Of a stretch of 25,916 nucleotides of DNA, positions 1 through 6,605 are shown one piece after another. Where the stretch lies: NCBI GenBank assembly GCA_910578325.1, contig CAJTQT010000009.1:1-25916 (forward strand). Reading direction: 5' to 3'. Made by a program: the position numbers and the translations under genes. Within the stretch, counting starts at the first letter, position 1; each line of letters begins with the position of its first letter. The notes beneath the pieces are model-generated. The model was not told the origin of the DNA. It did not search any database and saw nothing but the letters and a program-made list of their open reading frames with translations. The stretch comes from an uncultured Christensenella sp. Its GTDB lineage: Bacteria; Bacillota; Clostridia; Christensenellales; CAG-917.

Positions 1-56
1 CAGCGAGGCGCGAGTTTACTCTTTGCGCCGCAGCATGCAGCGGATGTCGTCATCCA

Positions 57-94
57 ACAAGACAACGTCTTGTGTTCATTGCATTGCAATGAAC
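57..94. repeat. Two adjacent perfect hairpins
   Basis: Positions 57-63 (ACAAGAC) pair with 67-73 across a 3-base loop, and positions 74-83 (GTTCATTGCA) pair with 85-94 across one base. The two inverted repeats abut each other. No T-tract follows on either strand, so neither looks like a classic terminator. The rest of positions 1-113 holds no gene I can support. Frames are open across the window edge but match nothing I recognise. Confidence 0.55.
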
Positions 95-113
95 AGGTTC
101 AAGTCCATACAAG

Positions 114-143
114 CAAAAAACACCGAGCGATGCTCGGTGTTTT
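114..143 (-). terminator. Rho-independent terminator of the tRNA-Leu gene
   Basis: An 8-bp stem (121-128 CACCGAGC with 132-139) and a 3-base loop is extended by A-T pairs and flanked by six A's at 115-120. On the minus strand this reads as a GC-rich hairpin followed by a U-tract, directly after the encoded CCA end of the tRNA. Confidence 0.85.
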
Positions 144-226
144 GGTGCGGTCACCGGGACTTGAACCCGGATGTCGTAGACATACGCCCCTCAAACGTAC
201 GCGTCTGCCAGTTCCGCCATAACCGC
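143..226 (-). tRNA. tRNA-Leu (anticodon GAG)
   Basis: On the minus strand the acceptor arms GCGGTTA and TGACCGC pair, with a G-U wobble, and are followed by discriminator A and an encoded CCA (143-145). The anticodon loop reads TTGAGGG, giving anticodon GAG, which decodes CUU/CUC leucine codons. A long variable arm, as expected for class II tRNAs, lies between the anticodon stem and a T-arm reading GGTTCAAGTCC. The length of 84 is normal for tRNA-Leu. It stands alone, with its own promoter and terminator. Confidence 0.95.
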
Positions 227-241
227 ATAAACAGCATTGTT

Positions 242-270
242 ATTATATGATTTCTGCTTTTAATTGTCAA
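242..270 (-). promoter_or_regulatory. Consensus sigma-A promoter for tRNA-Leu
   Basis: On the minus strand TTGACA (270-265), a 17-base spacer and TATAAT (247-242) match the sigma-A/sigma-70 consensus at every position. The -10 box lies about 15 bases upstream of the mature tRNA 5' end at 226, so the 5' leader is very short. Confidence 0.9.
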
Positions 271-363
271 GAAAAAACAACTCACAAAATCAAATTGCAT
301 AAAAATTTTTCTCAACGCGTCATTAACTATGTCAACAGCATTCAAAGCGGCATATTTTAGGGT

Positions 364-561
364 ATGAGCAATCACAACAACTGTAAAGAAATAGCAAACG
401 GAATCGCTTCGGAAATTGAAAAATTGCGCCCTATGGATTGCAATATGGTTGCAATACTCACGGCGCAACTTCTGAGTTGCGGTAAGGACAAAAACGAACT
501 GCAAGATTTGTGTCATTTTTTACAGTTGCTATCCGTCGCAATAAGAACTTATATGTGCTGA
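364..561 (+). CDS. Small conserved-looking helical protein (DUF6774-like)
   Basis: This is a 65-residue protein with four cysteines (residues 7, 26, 39 and 49, plus a C-terminal Cys) and predicted amphipathic helices. The second half, with its Leu-rich ISxC/ELxxLxxxLxxL pattern, resembles the small clostridial proteins grouped as DUF6774, whose function is unknown. This match is from memory, not a search. The start ATG is forced by a stop codon two codons upstream. There is no good Shine-Dalgarno, which lowers confidence. It converges on the coiled-coil gene at 567 with only 5 bases between the stops. The opposite-strand frame is a shadow. If it is not a gene, 227-566 is a non-coding gap holding only the tRNA promoter. 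Confidence 0.45.
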   Translation: MSNHNNCKEIANGIASEIEKLRPMDCNMVAILTAQLLSCGKDKNELQDLCHFLQLLSVAIRTYMC

Positions 562-566
562 AAATT

Positions 567-1016
567 TTAGTCGTTTATAAGTTTATTCTTACGGTCGTTA
601 ATCTGCGTAAGCGCACCGCGTATTGACTTTTCGACGTCATTAAGCAAATCGAAAGCGAGCACGCGCGCATCGTAATCCATTTTTTGATAATGCCCGGCCG
701 CTTCGTTTTGAATTTCCTGCGCGGATTCCTGCGCACGGCGAATGATTTCATTCTGAGAAATCATCTGACGCGCCTGTTCTTCCGCCTTGTCCATAGTTTC
801 GTTGGCATACGCTTCCGCTTTTTCCATAATTTCGTCACGTTCTTTTCTTATTTGCGCAGCCTCTTTCAAAGCCAACGGATAACTTGCGCGTATACGTGAC
901 AGCATATCCAAAACGGTCGTCTTATTCACAACGACGTCCGTATTGCTGAACGCTGCCCGTTTTGCTTTCAGAATTTCGCTTTCCAACTCATTGATGAGCA
1001 TTTCAATTGTTTCCAT
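567..1016 (-). CDS. Coiled-coil protein, ATP synthase B/V-ATPase subunit H-like
   Basis: A 149-residue, charged, Ala/Glu/Lys-rich protein without membrane segments. Residues of about 50-125 form one long predicted coiled coil (AxxIRKERDEIMEKAEAYANE and onward). Such proteins are often auto-annotated as ATPase or V-type ATPase subunit H, or as DivIVA-like, because of coiled-coil similarity, and they occur next to coaD in clostridial genomes. Real function unknown; scaffolding or cell-division roles are guesses. The start is supported by AAGGAG seven bases upstream of ATG. It has its own promoter (1042-1070), so it need not be co-transcribed with rsmD-coaD upstream of it. Confidence 0.75.
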   Translation of the reverse strand: METIEMLINELESEILKAKRAAFSNTDVVVNKTTVLDMLSRIRASYPLALKEAAQIRKERDEIMEKAEAYANETMDKAEEQARQMISQNEIIRRAQESAQEIQNEAAGHYQKMDYDARVLAFDLLNDVEKSIRGALTQINDRKNKLIND

Positions 1017-1031
1017 AACCGTTCTCCTTGG

Positions 1032-1045
1032 TACTGTAAACAGTA
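1032..1045. promoter_or_regulatory. Palindromic operator candidate overlapping the -10 box
   Basis: TACTGT-AA-ACAGTA is a perfect 14-base inverted repeat. It covers part of the -10 box and the expected transcription start of the coiled-coil gene, the usual place for a repressor site. I cannot name the regulator. Confidence 0.4.
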
Positions 1046-1070
1046 TATTTCATTTTTGCGCGCATTTCAA
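1042..1070 (-). promoter_or_regulatory. Sigma-A promoter for the coiled-coil gene
   Basis: Minus strand: TTGAAA (1070-1065), 17-base spacer, TATACT (1047-1042). The expected start near 1035 gives a leader of about 19 bases that contains the AAGGAG ribosome site. Confidence 0.75.
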
Positions 1071-1125
1071 GAGAATTTTGAAATATCGCAAATCTACATA
1101 TCCTCGCAAGATTTTGCAAATCGGC

Positions 1126-2139
1126 CTATTTAAGTCTCAGTCTATACTCCTGCGACTGTAACAGCGGAACTGCGGCGGCGGGCACACCCGAATAATTTCC
1201 GTCCGCAAGTTGGATTTTTACTTCTGTCGAACTTATATCTCCATAGATTTCAGGAGTGATAAATACGGTATCGAACCCTTGTTCGCGATTAAACTTTGCC
1301 ATATCCTCTTCGTATTCTCTGTCGTTCTCGCTTCTTATACCCCTAATCAGCGCGCTCGCACCGCATTCTTCGGCGACTTCCACGGCATATTTTTCGGAAT
1401 AAAGCGCAGTTGCGCCCTTTTTCAGGCTACACACCGCCTGTACAAGCGCAAGCCGCTGTTCCGACGTGAAAGTATAGGATTTATCGGGATTCACAAGACA
1501 AGCAACGACAACCTCGTCAAAGCGCGCAAGTGCCTCGTCCAGAACTGCTTCGTGTCCTTTTGTTATAGGGTCGAAACTTCCGGCCATCAGCGCTAGGCGG
1601 CGTCTTGAAATAAATTCCGCAGTGACGCTTCCCATTTTCTTTGTGCGCTGTTTATACCGCTTGTCCGCAAGCGTGTACGTTTTTTCGGAGCCGTGCTCGA
1701 ATACTATTATTCCGTATTCGTCAAGTAAACCGTTGCGGATAATAAAATCTATTGCGAGTTCCGCCATATTGCTTGCATAAGGCGGATCAAGAAACACAAT
1801 ATCGTATTTTATGCCGTTGTAAGCCGCCCCGTTCAGCGCAGACATAAAGTCGGTGTTTATGACGGTATACTCGCCGTCCATACCTTTAAGATTCTCCCTG
1901 ATGAGAGCCACGCTCTCCCTGTTTTTATCCACAAACGTCACGTGCGCCGCGCCCCGCGACAGACACTCTATGCCGAGCGAGCCGCTTCCGGCAAACAAAT
2001 CGAGCACTTTTGCGGCGGGCACGTCGCGCTGTAAAATATTAAACAGCGTCTCTTTGATGCGCGACGTCGTGGGACGGACGTCTTCGCCTTTGGGAGAAAG
2101 TATTCTCCTTCCCCTGTATTTCCCTGCAACTATTCTCAT
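1126..2139 (-). CDS. rsmD-coaD: Fused RsmD-CoaD: 16S rRNA m2G966 methyltransferase + phosphopantetheine adenylyltransferase
   Basis: One uninterrupted 337-residue frame encodes two enzymes usually made by adjacent genes. Residues 1-181 are RsmD, which methylates G966 of 16S rRNA: RPTTSRIKETLFN (22-34), the SAM loop DLFAGSGSLGIE (47-58) and the catalytic DPPY (118-121). Residues 181-337 are CoaD, which makes dephospho-CoA from phosphopantetheine and ATP: GSFDPITKGH (187-196, the TxGH nucleotidyl-transfer motif), RGIRSxxDxEYE (266-277) and ISSTEVK (302-308). The last RsmD strand runs straight into the first CoaD strand with no linker. The combined length nearly equals the sum of the two families. 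The only internal Met near the junction (residue 185) lies inside the first CoaD strand and lacks a ribosome site, so separate translation is unlikely. GGAGG overlaps the stop of the cyclo-ligase gene just upstream, indicating coupled translation. Confidence 0.92.
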   Translation of the reverse strand: MRIVAGKYRGRRILSPKGEDVRPTTSRIKETLFNILQRDVPAAKVLDLFAGSGSLGIECLSRGAAHVTFVDKNRESVALIRENLKGMDGEYTVINTDFMSALNGAAYNGIKYDIVFLDPPYASNMAELAIDFIIRNGLLDEYGIIVFEHGSEKTYTLADKRYKQRTKKMGSVTAEFISRRRLALMAGSFDPITKGHEAVLDEALARFDEVVVACLVNPDKSYTFTSEQRLALVQAVCSLKKGATALYSEKYAVEVAEECGASALIRGIRSENDREYEEDMAKFNREQGFDTVFITPEIYGDISSTEVKIQLADGNYSGVPAAAVPLLQSQEYRLRLK

Positions 2140-2141
2140 AC

Positions 2142-2711
2142 CTATCCTCCGTACTCGTTTATCCGCTCTCCTTCACGTGTTATAATCCGCTTTTCGGTAA
2201 CCAGTATATCCAGCGGAACGTCGAAATCTTCCGCCTGCAAATCCGCTATGCCCTGACAGTCGAAAGCGACGCCTATTTTTATACAGTTATGTTCGGATAA
2301 AAATCTGTCGTAATAACCGCCGCCGTGCCCGACTCTGTTCAAACCGTCGAATGCGACCAGCGGAACCACTGCAATGTCAATTTCGTCTATCTTGCGCCCG
2401 CCGACAGGTTCTAAAATTCCCCACTTGTTCACTTTGAAATTAGTATACGGCGAAATTGCCACCGCATTCATATCTCTGCCGCTAACTCTGGGTACGGCAA
2501 CCGTTCTTTCCATCATAAGCGCGAGACCGACTATACCCTCCGTATCAGGTTCGGTATCGGTGCCGAGAAAGACGAACACGCTATGCGCGCGCGTAAACTC
2601 TTTAAGTCCGCTCATAGCGTCGCATATCGCGCCGCTCGCCCACTCTTTTTCTTCCGCGCTCATTTTCAGAACCGCAGTTTTTGCCGTTTTTCTCGCTTCC
2701 GCCTTTGTCAT
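2142..2711 (-). CDS. yqgN: 5-formyltetrahydrofolate cyclo-ligase (MTHFS)
   Basis: A 189-residue protein of normal family length. It uses ATP to convert 5-formyl-THF to 5,10-methenyl-THF, returning a storage or side-product folate to one-carbon metabolism. The signature GHGGGYYDRFL is at residues 128-138. The N-terminal MTKAEARKTAK resembles the basic helix that starts family members, which supports the ATG at 2711 (AAGGA lies nine bases upstream). The stop is two bases before the rsmD-coaD start, so the genes are very likely co-transcribed. Its first 110 bases overlap, in another frame, the open reading frame of alanine racemase. Confidence 0.93.
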   Translation of the reverse strand: MTKAEARKTAKTAVLKMSAEEKEWASGAICDAMSGLKEFTRAHSVFVFLGTDTEPDTEGIVGLALMMERTVAVPRVSGRDMNAVAISPYTNFKVNKWGILEPVGGRKIDEIDIAVVPLVAFDGLNRVGHGGGYYDRFLSEHNCIKIGVAFDCQGIADLQAEDFDVPLDILVTEKRIITREGERINEYGG

Positions 2712-3762
2712 TTACGTATATCCTTTCTATCCTGCCTCTCCAACAGGTCATAACCGTGTATTCGATACTTCCGCGCTGCGAGGCGGTATCCGAAAACGTC
2801 TCGGGTGAAGTCAGTATCGCCTTTTCGCCGATTTCGGGCAGAAAATCCCCGCAATCCACTATGCACATATCCATACATACTCTGCCGAGAACCCTGCATT
2901 CCCGACCGCGTATATAAACCGCGGAAGGTCTTTCCCTATTCGCTCCGTCCGCATAACCTCCGAATACCACAGCAGTATTCAAAGCCTGCTTCGCCTTATA
3001 ATTTCCGTAACTTATAAATTCGCCTTTTTGAACTTGTCGAGCCGCGATAACCTCGCTCTCAACCGTCATTGCGCCCTTATATGCCGCAATCCCGAGCCTA
3101 ACCATATCGTAGCGCATTCGCCTGACTGCGCAGGAGTGGCTTGACGCTATATGCCGTACGGCAGACGGATAGACTTCGGCTATTTTGTCGCAAACTCTTT
3201 CGAACGCGCGAATCTGAGCATAGGAACGAACTCTTAAATGCGAATACACTCCCCGAGGCGCAAGTCCTATGCCTTTCATCCTTTCCGTCAATCGGTCCAC
3301 TTCGCTCTCCGAAAACCCGAGTCTATGCATTCCGCTGTCTACGGCTATATGTATCTTAACTTCTTTCGCATCTATCCTGCGCGCTGATATCAGGCTTTCC
3401 AAATCGGACAGCATAACAAAATTTGCAAGTCCGAAAGACAGTCCGTTTTCCACAAGGTCGACGATCTCGTACGGCGCGCACGCAAGGACGAGTATCTCTT
3501 TCTTTATTCCGCTTTTTCTCAGCGCGATACCCTCTTCGAGCGTCGCAACGCCGAAAGCGTCGACCGTATCTTCGACCGCGCGAGCCACTTTGCACAGTCC
3601 GTGTCCGTAAGCGTCGGCTTTGACCATTAGCATAACTTTTACGCCTACGTCGGTCTTTATGCGCAAGATATTCTTTTTGATTACGTCTAAATCTACGTAT
3701 ACTGCAAGTTTGATAACGCACCTCGAACACAGTTTTGATTTGCGGATAACATATCCGCGCAC
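2602..3762 (-). CDS. alr: Alanine racemase
   Basis: PLP enzyme interconverting L- and D-alanine for peptidoglycan. Counting from the furthest upstream possible start (TTG at 3855, 417 residues), the PLP lysine is in KADAYGHG (Lys79), the conserved Arg is in VRLGIAAY (Arg253), the second catalytic base is Tyr283 in ISYG, and the substrate-site CMDM follows at about 328. The family core begins at VYVDLD (about 52), so the first 30-45 residues are extra and overlap the hydratase gene. I chose the GTG at 3762, but no start has a clear Shine-Dalgarno. The family's usual end, RIYVN, falls at about residue 382. The frame then continues for 35 Arg/Lys/Glu/Gly-rich residues across the start of the cyclo-ligase gene, which looks like out-of-frame coding. 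Identity is certain; both ends are doubtful. Confidence 0.88.
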   Translation of the reverse strand: MRGYVIRKSKLCSRCVIKLAVYVDLDVIKKNILRIKTDVGVKVMLMVKADAYGHGLCKVARAVEDTVDAFGVATLEEGIALRKSGIKKEILVLACAPYEIVDLVENGLSFGLANFVMLSDLESLISARRIDAKEVKIHIAVDSGMHRLGFSESEVDRLTERMKGIGLAPRGVYSHLRVRSYAQIRAFERVCDKIAEVYPSAVRHIASSHSCAVRRMRYDMVRLGIAAYKGAMTVESEVIAARQVQKGEFISYGNYKAKQALNTAVVFGGYADGANRERPSAVYIRGRECRVLGRVCMDMCIVDCGDFLPEIGEKAILTSPETFSDTASQRGSIEYTVMTCWRGRIERIYVNDKGGSEKNGKNCGSENERGRKRVGERRDMRRYERT

Positions 3763-3799
3763 GCAATCAAAATATGCCGAGAATACGTCCGTGGTGAAA

Positions 3800-6001
3800 C
3801 TATCCTCGCTTGTAATAGTTGATAAGGCATCCGTCAAGCAGAATTTGCTTTTCAACGTCCGTCAACGAACCTATGCAAAGACTTATTTCTTTCCGCTCTC
3901 CGTTACGTATCAAAGTTGCCTCAAAACTCTGACCGTTCCCGAGAATTTTTTCAGCCACGTTCCTGATGATGACAATATCTCCGCGTTCATACTCCGTATT
4001 TGTGTCGATAAGCGGAAGCATACCCCAGTTTATCAGATTTGAGCGGTAGCGTTTCGTAGCATATTCACGCGCTATATTCGCGCTTCCTCCGAGGAATCTC
4101 TGACAACTTGCCGCTTGCTCCCTCGCAGAACCGTCACCGGGTTTCACTGCAAATATACAACTGCCAACTGTGGTTTGAGCATATTCTATGCCGATGAGTT
4201 CCGCGGCGGCGAAAACGTCTGAATTATCTCCGTCGCGCACCGCCTTGCTTTCTGACACATATGCGGAATCTTTTCTGGATAGCGTAAACTCCGCAAGTCT
4301 CAAAGGATTGCTCCTGTACGAAGACGTTTCACCCGACGGAATAAGTTCGTCCGTAGTGGTCACGCTGTCGTTTATTACACTGCAAACTTTCAGCGCGAGA
4401 TTTCTTTTAAGCGGCTGAATCGTCGGGATATCGGTTATATTCGGACCGTACACGAGTTCAACGGAACTATCCGCTTTACCAAACCCGTTGTATACACGAT
4501 TATCATAAACGGACGGAACATACTCGAACGGTGGCAAGTTATCATCGAAATCATAGCCGAGCGCGCTGACAAGCACTCCTCCGTTTGCGGCGGTAGCCGC
4601 TATCGAACGCGCGTCCATCAACGCCACGGACGCTATCTGACCGTCGGCAGGCTTAGAACCCTCTCTCCTTTCGAAATTTCTGGTCGTATGTCTTATACTC
4701 AAACCGTTGTTGCAGGGCACGTCGCCCGCACCGAAGCAAGGTCCGCAAAAACAGGGTTTCAGAATTGCGCCCGCTTCAATCATATCCGAAGCCGCTCCGT
4801 TTCTTACTATCGCGACGTTTGCCGACTGCGACGCGGGATACACGCTAAGCGAAAACTCGCCGTTACCCGTGCTTCTGCCTTTAAGTATGCCGGCGACGCA
4901 CATAAGATTGTCGTACGTGCCGCCCGCGCAACCTGCGACAACACCTTGCGAAACTATAATCTTTCCGTCTTTTATCTTGTCCGTCAAGCGGAAAGTCCCC
5001 TCCTGCAAACCGAGAAGCGCGTTTCCTTTCTTTTCCGCTTCGGAGAGGATTTCATAAGGATTTTCTATTACGTCTGCAAGTTTATACACGTTCGACGGGT
5101 GGAACGGAAGCGCAATCATCGGTTCGACTTCCGAAAGATTTATCTCGATTGCGCCGTCATAACGCGCGCCGTCCTGCGGTTGGAGAGTCTTATACTCTTC
5201 CCCTCTTCCGAATATACTCAGATATTCTTTTATCTTCGAATCCGTACGCCATACCGAACTGAGACACGCGCTTTCAGTTGTCATTACGTCTATTCCGTTG
5301 CGGAACTCTACGGACAAATCCTCTATTGCGTCGCCGACGAATTCCAGAACGGCATTCTTTACGAATCCGCTCTCAAACGTCTTGCCTATAAGCGCGAGCG
5401 CAACGTCCTGCGGACCAACTCCTTTTCTGATTTTCCCGCTCAGTCTGACCGCTATCACGCGCGGATAATCTATATCGTAAGTACGTCCGAGCAACTGTTT
5501 GACAAGTTCCGGACCGCCTTCGCCTACCGCGAGCGTGCCGAGCGCGCCGTATCTTGTATGGCTGTCGCTCCCCAGTATCATCTTTCCGCATCCGGCGAAT
5601 TTCTCGCGCATATAACTGTGGATAACGGCTACATTTGCAGGCACGTAAATTCCGCCGTACTTCTTTGCGGCGGCAAGCCCGAAGACGTGGTCATCCTCGT
5701 TTATGGTACCTCCGACAGCACAAAGCGAATTATGACAATTGGTAAGCACGTACGGCATAGGGAATTCTTTTAATCCGCTTGCGCGCGCCGACTGTATTAT
5801 TCCAACATATGTAATATCGTGAGACGCCATAGCGTCAAATCTGACAGCCAGTTTCTGAATATTGTCAGAAGTATTGTGAGCGCACAGTATGGAATGCGTA
5901 ATCGTATTCTCATTGCAGTTTATACCTCTGAACTGCAATTCCGACCTGTCTACGAGCCGACCTCCCAGATAGTACACTTCTTTATCGATCAATTTAATCA
6001 T
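3800..6001 (-). CDS. Aconitase-family hydratase (YbhJ-like)
   Basis: A 733-residue protein of the aconitase superfamily with all parts of a single-chain enzyme. The DSHTRYGALG motif is at 146-155. Three cluster-ligand cysteines are present: Cys358 (GCAGGTYDN) and Cys419/Cys422 in CGPC. RNFERREG at 441-448 corresponds to the substrate-binding arginine segment. A C-terminal swivel domain carries GDGSAREQAA and NLINWGMLPL near residues 625-680. It therefore probably binds a [4Fe-4S] cluster and (de)hydrates a hydroxy-tricarboxylate or related acid. The first Cys motif (GCAGG instead of SCTNS) and the overall sequence resemble the YbhJ-type putative hydratases more than classical AcnA, so the substrate is uncertain. 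A GCGAGG ribosome site precedes ATG. It lies upstream of alr on the same strand with no other TCA genes nearby. Confidence 0.85.
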   Translation of the reverse strand: MIKLIDKEVYYLGGRLVDRSELQFRGINCNENTITHSILCAHNTSDNIQKLAVRFDAMASHDITYVGIIQSARASGLKEFPMPYVLTNCHNSLCAVGGTINEDDHVFGLAAAKKYGGIYVPANVAVIHSYMREKFAGCGKMILGSDSHTRYGALGTLAVGEGGPELVKQLLGRTYDIDYPRVIAVRLSGKIRKGVGPQDVALALIGKTFESGFVKNAVLEFVGDAIEDLSVEFRNGIDVMTTESACLSSVWRTDSKIKEYLSIFGRGEEYKTLQPQDGARYDGAIEINLSEVEPMIALPFHPSNVYKLADVIENPYEILSEAEKKGNALLGLQEGTFRLTDKIKDGKIIVSQGVVAGCAGGTYDNLMCVAGILKGRSTGNGEFSLSVYPASQSANVAIVRNGAASDMIEAGAILKPCFCGPCFGAGDVPCNNGLSIRHTTRNFERREGSKPADGQIASVALMDARSIAATAANGGVLVSALGYDFDDNLPPFEYVPSVYDNRVYNGFGKADSSVELVYGPNITDIPTIQPLKRNLALKVCSVINDSVTTTDELIPSGETSSYRSNPLRLAEFTLSRKDSAYVSESKAVRDGDNSDVFAAAELIGIEYAQTTVGSCIFAVKPGDGSAREQAASCQRFLGGSANIAREYATKRYRSNLINWGMLPLIDTNTEYERGDIVIIRNVAEKILGNGQSFEATLIRNGERKEISLCIGSLTDVEKQILLDGCLINYYKRG

Positions 6002-6069
6002 ATATCATACCTCGCCCTTTCCATACGGGAGCAAACGGGAACCTATCCGCATCCCTCTATGTTACAAGT

Positions 6070-6117
6070 TAAAAAAACGGAGCCGTCTATACAAATATGC
6101 AAGTCGACTCCGTTTCG
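6070..6117 (-). terminator. Terminator after the membrane-protein operon
   Basis: AAACGGAG and CTCCGTTT form an 8-bp stem around a long, partly pairing loop. On the minus strand the hairpin ends in a run of T's (A-run at 6071-6077 on the plus strand). It lies just after the stop at 6126 and before the hydratase gene. Confidence 0.7.
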
Positions 6118-6125
6118 TCTATTGC

Positions 6126-6605
6126 TTATTTGTCTTTTTTCTTCTTTTTCGGTTGAGAGTACAAATCGACCGTCACGCTCGGGATATGGTTTCTGAGTTC
6201 CTTTATAAACTCATCCGTCTTAGCAGTCGGAATATTTATTTTGAGCCCTACGGGAGGATTCGATTCCGACGTATTTTTGACGACTGCAAACAGTTCGTTC
6301 GTATCGATATTCTGTTTGAGCATCAGGACGTCGTCATAGGCAATCTTATCGGCAAAGAATCCGACCATAATGATAAATCCCTGCTCTTTAAACTTATAAA
6401 AACTGTTAAACAGTATCAAGAAACAGGCAACGCCTATAAGCACTCCTGCGACAAGCGACACCGCGGGTATCGCAGGCGACTGGGCATAAACTCCTTTCGC
6501 GCCTGCAAGGATTGCTATATCAAGACCTATTACAGCCAGAACTCCCGCTATTACAACGGCTATGATTGCCGTTTTGACTATTCCGAATCCCATTCTGAAT
6601 TTCAT
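6126..6605 (-). CDS. Two-helix membrane protein with a PH-like C-terminal domain
   Basis: A 159-residue protein. Two hydrophobic helices at about 11-32 and 46-66 form a hairpin. The rest (YKFKEQGFIIMVGFFADKI... to INIPTAKTDEFIKELRNHIP) has the strand-rich pattern with a final helix seen in bacterial PH-like membrane-anchored proteins, where the domain recognises its own protein through a Lys/Asp-containing helix. It ends in a Lys-rich tail. This assignment rests on the fold-like pattern only. The start overlaps the stop of the preceding membrane gene by 4 bases (ATGA) and has GGAGG upstream, so translation is coupled. Function unknown. Confidence 0.75.
   Translation of the reverse strand: MKFRMGFGIVKTAIIAVVIAGVLAVIGLDIAILAGAKGVYAQSPAIPAVSLVAGVLIGVACFLILFNSFYKFKEQGFIIMVGFFADKIAYDDVLMLKQNIDTNELFAVVKNTSESNPPVGLKINIPTAKTDEFIKELRNHIPSVTVDLYSQPKKKKKDK

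Noticed and set aside
96..106. GGTTCAAGTCC, a tRNA T-arm-like 11-mer, suggesting a tRNA remnant or attachment site
   Set aside because: It is in the opposite orientation to the tRNA-Leu T-arm, has no pairing T-stem around it, and no integrase gene is present.
4688..5773. 361-codon open frame on the plus strand
   Set aside because: It lies entirely antisense to the aconitase-family gene, has no ribosome site or recognisable motif, and its Arg/Tyr/Val-rich composition is that of a shadow frame.
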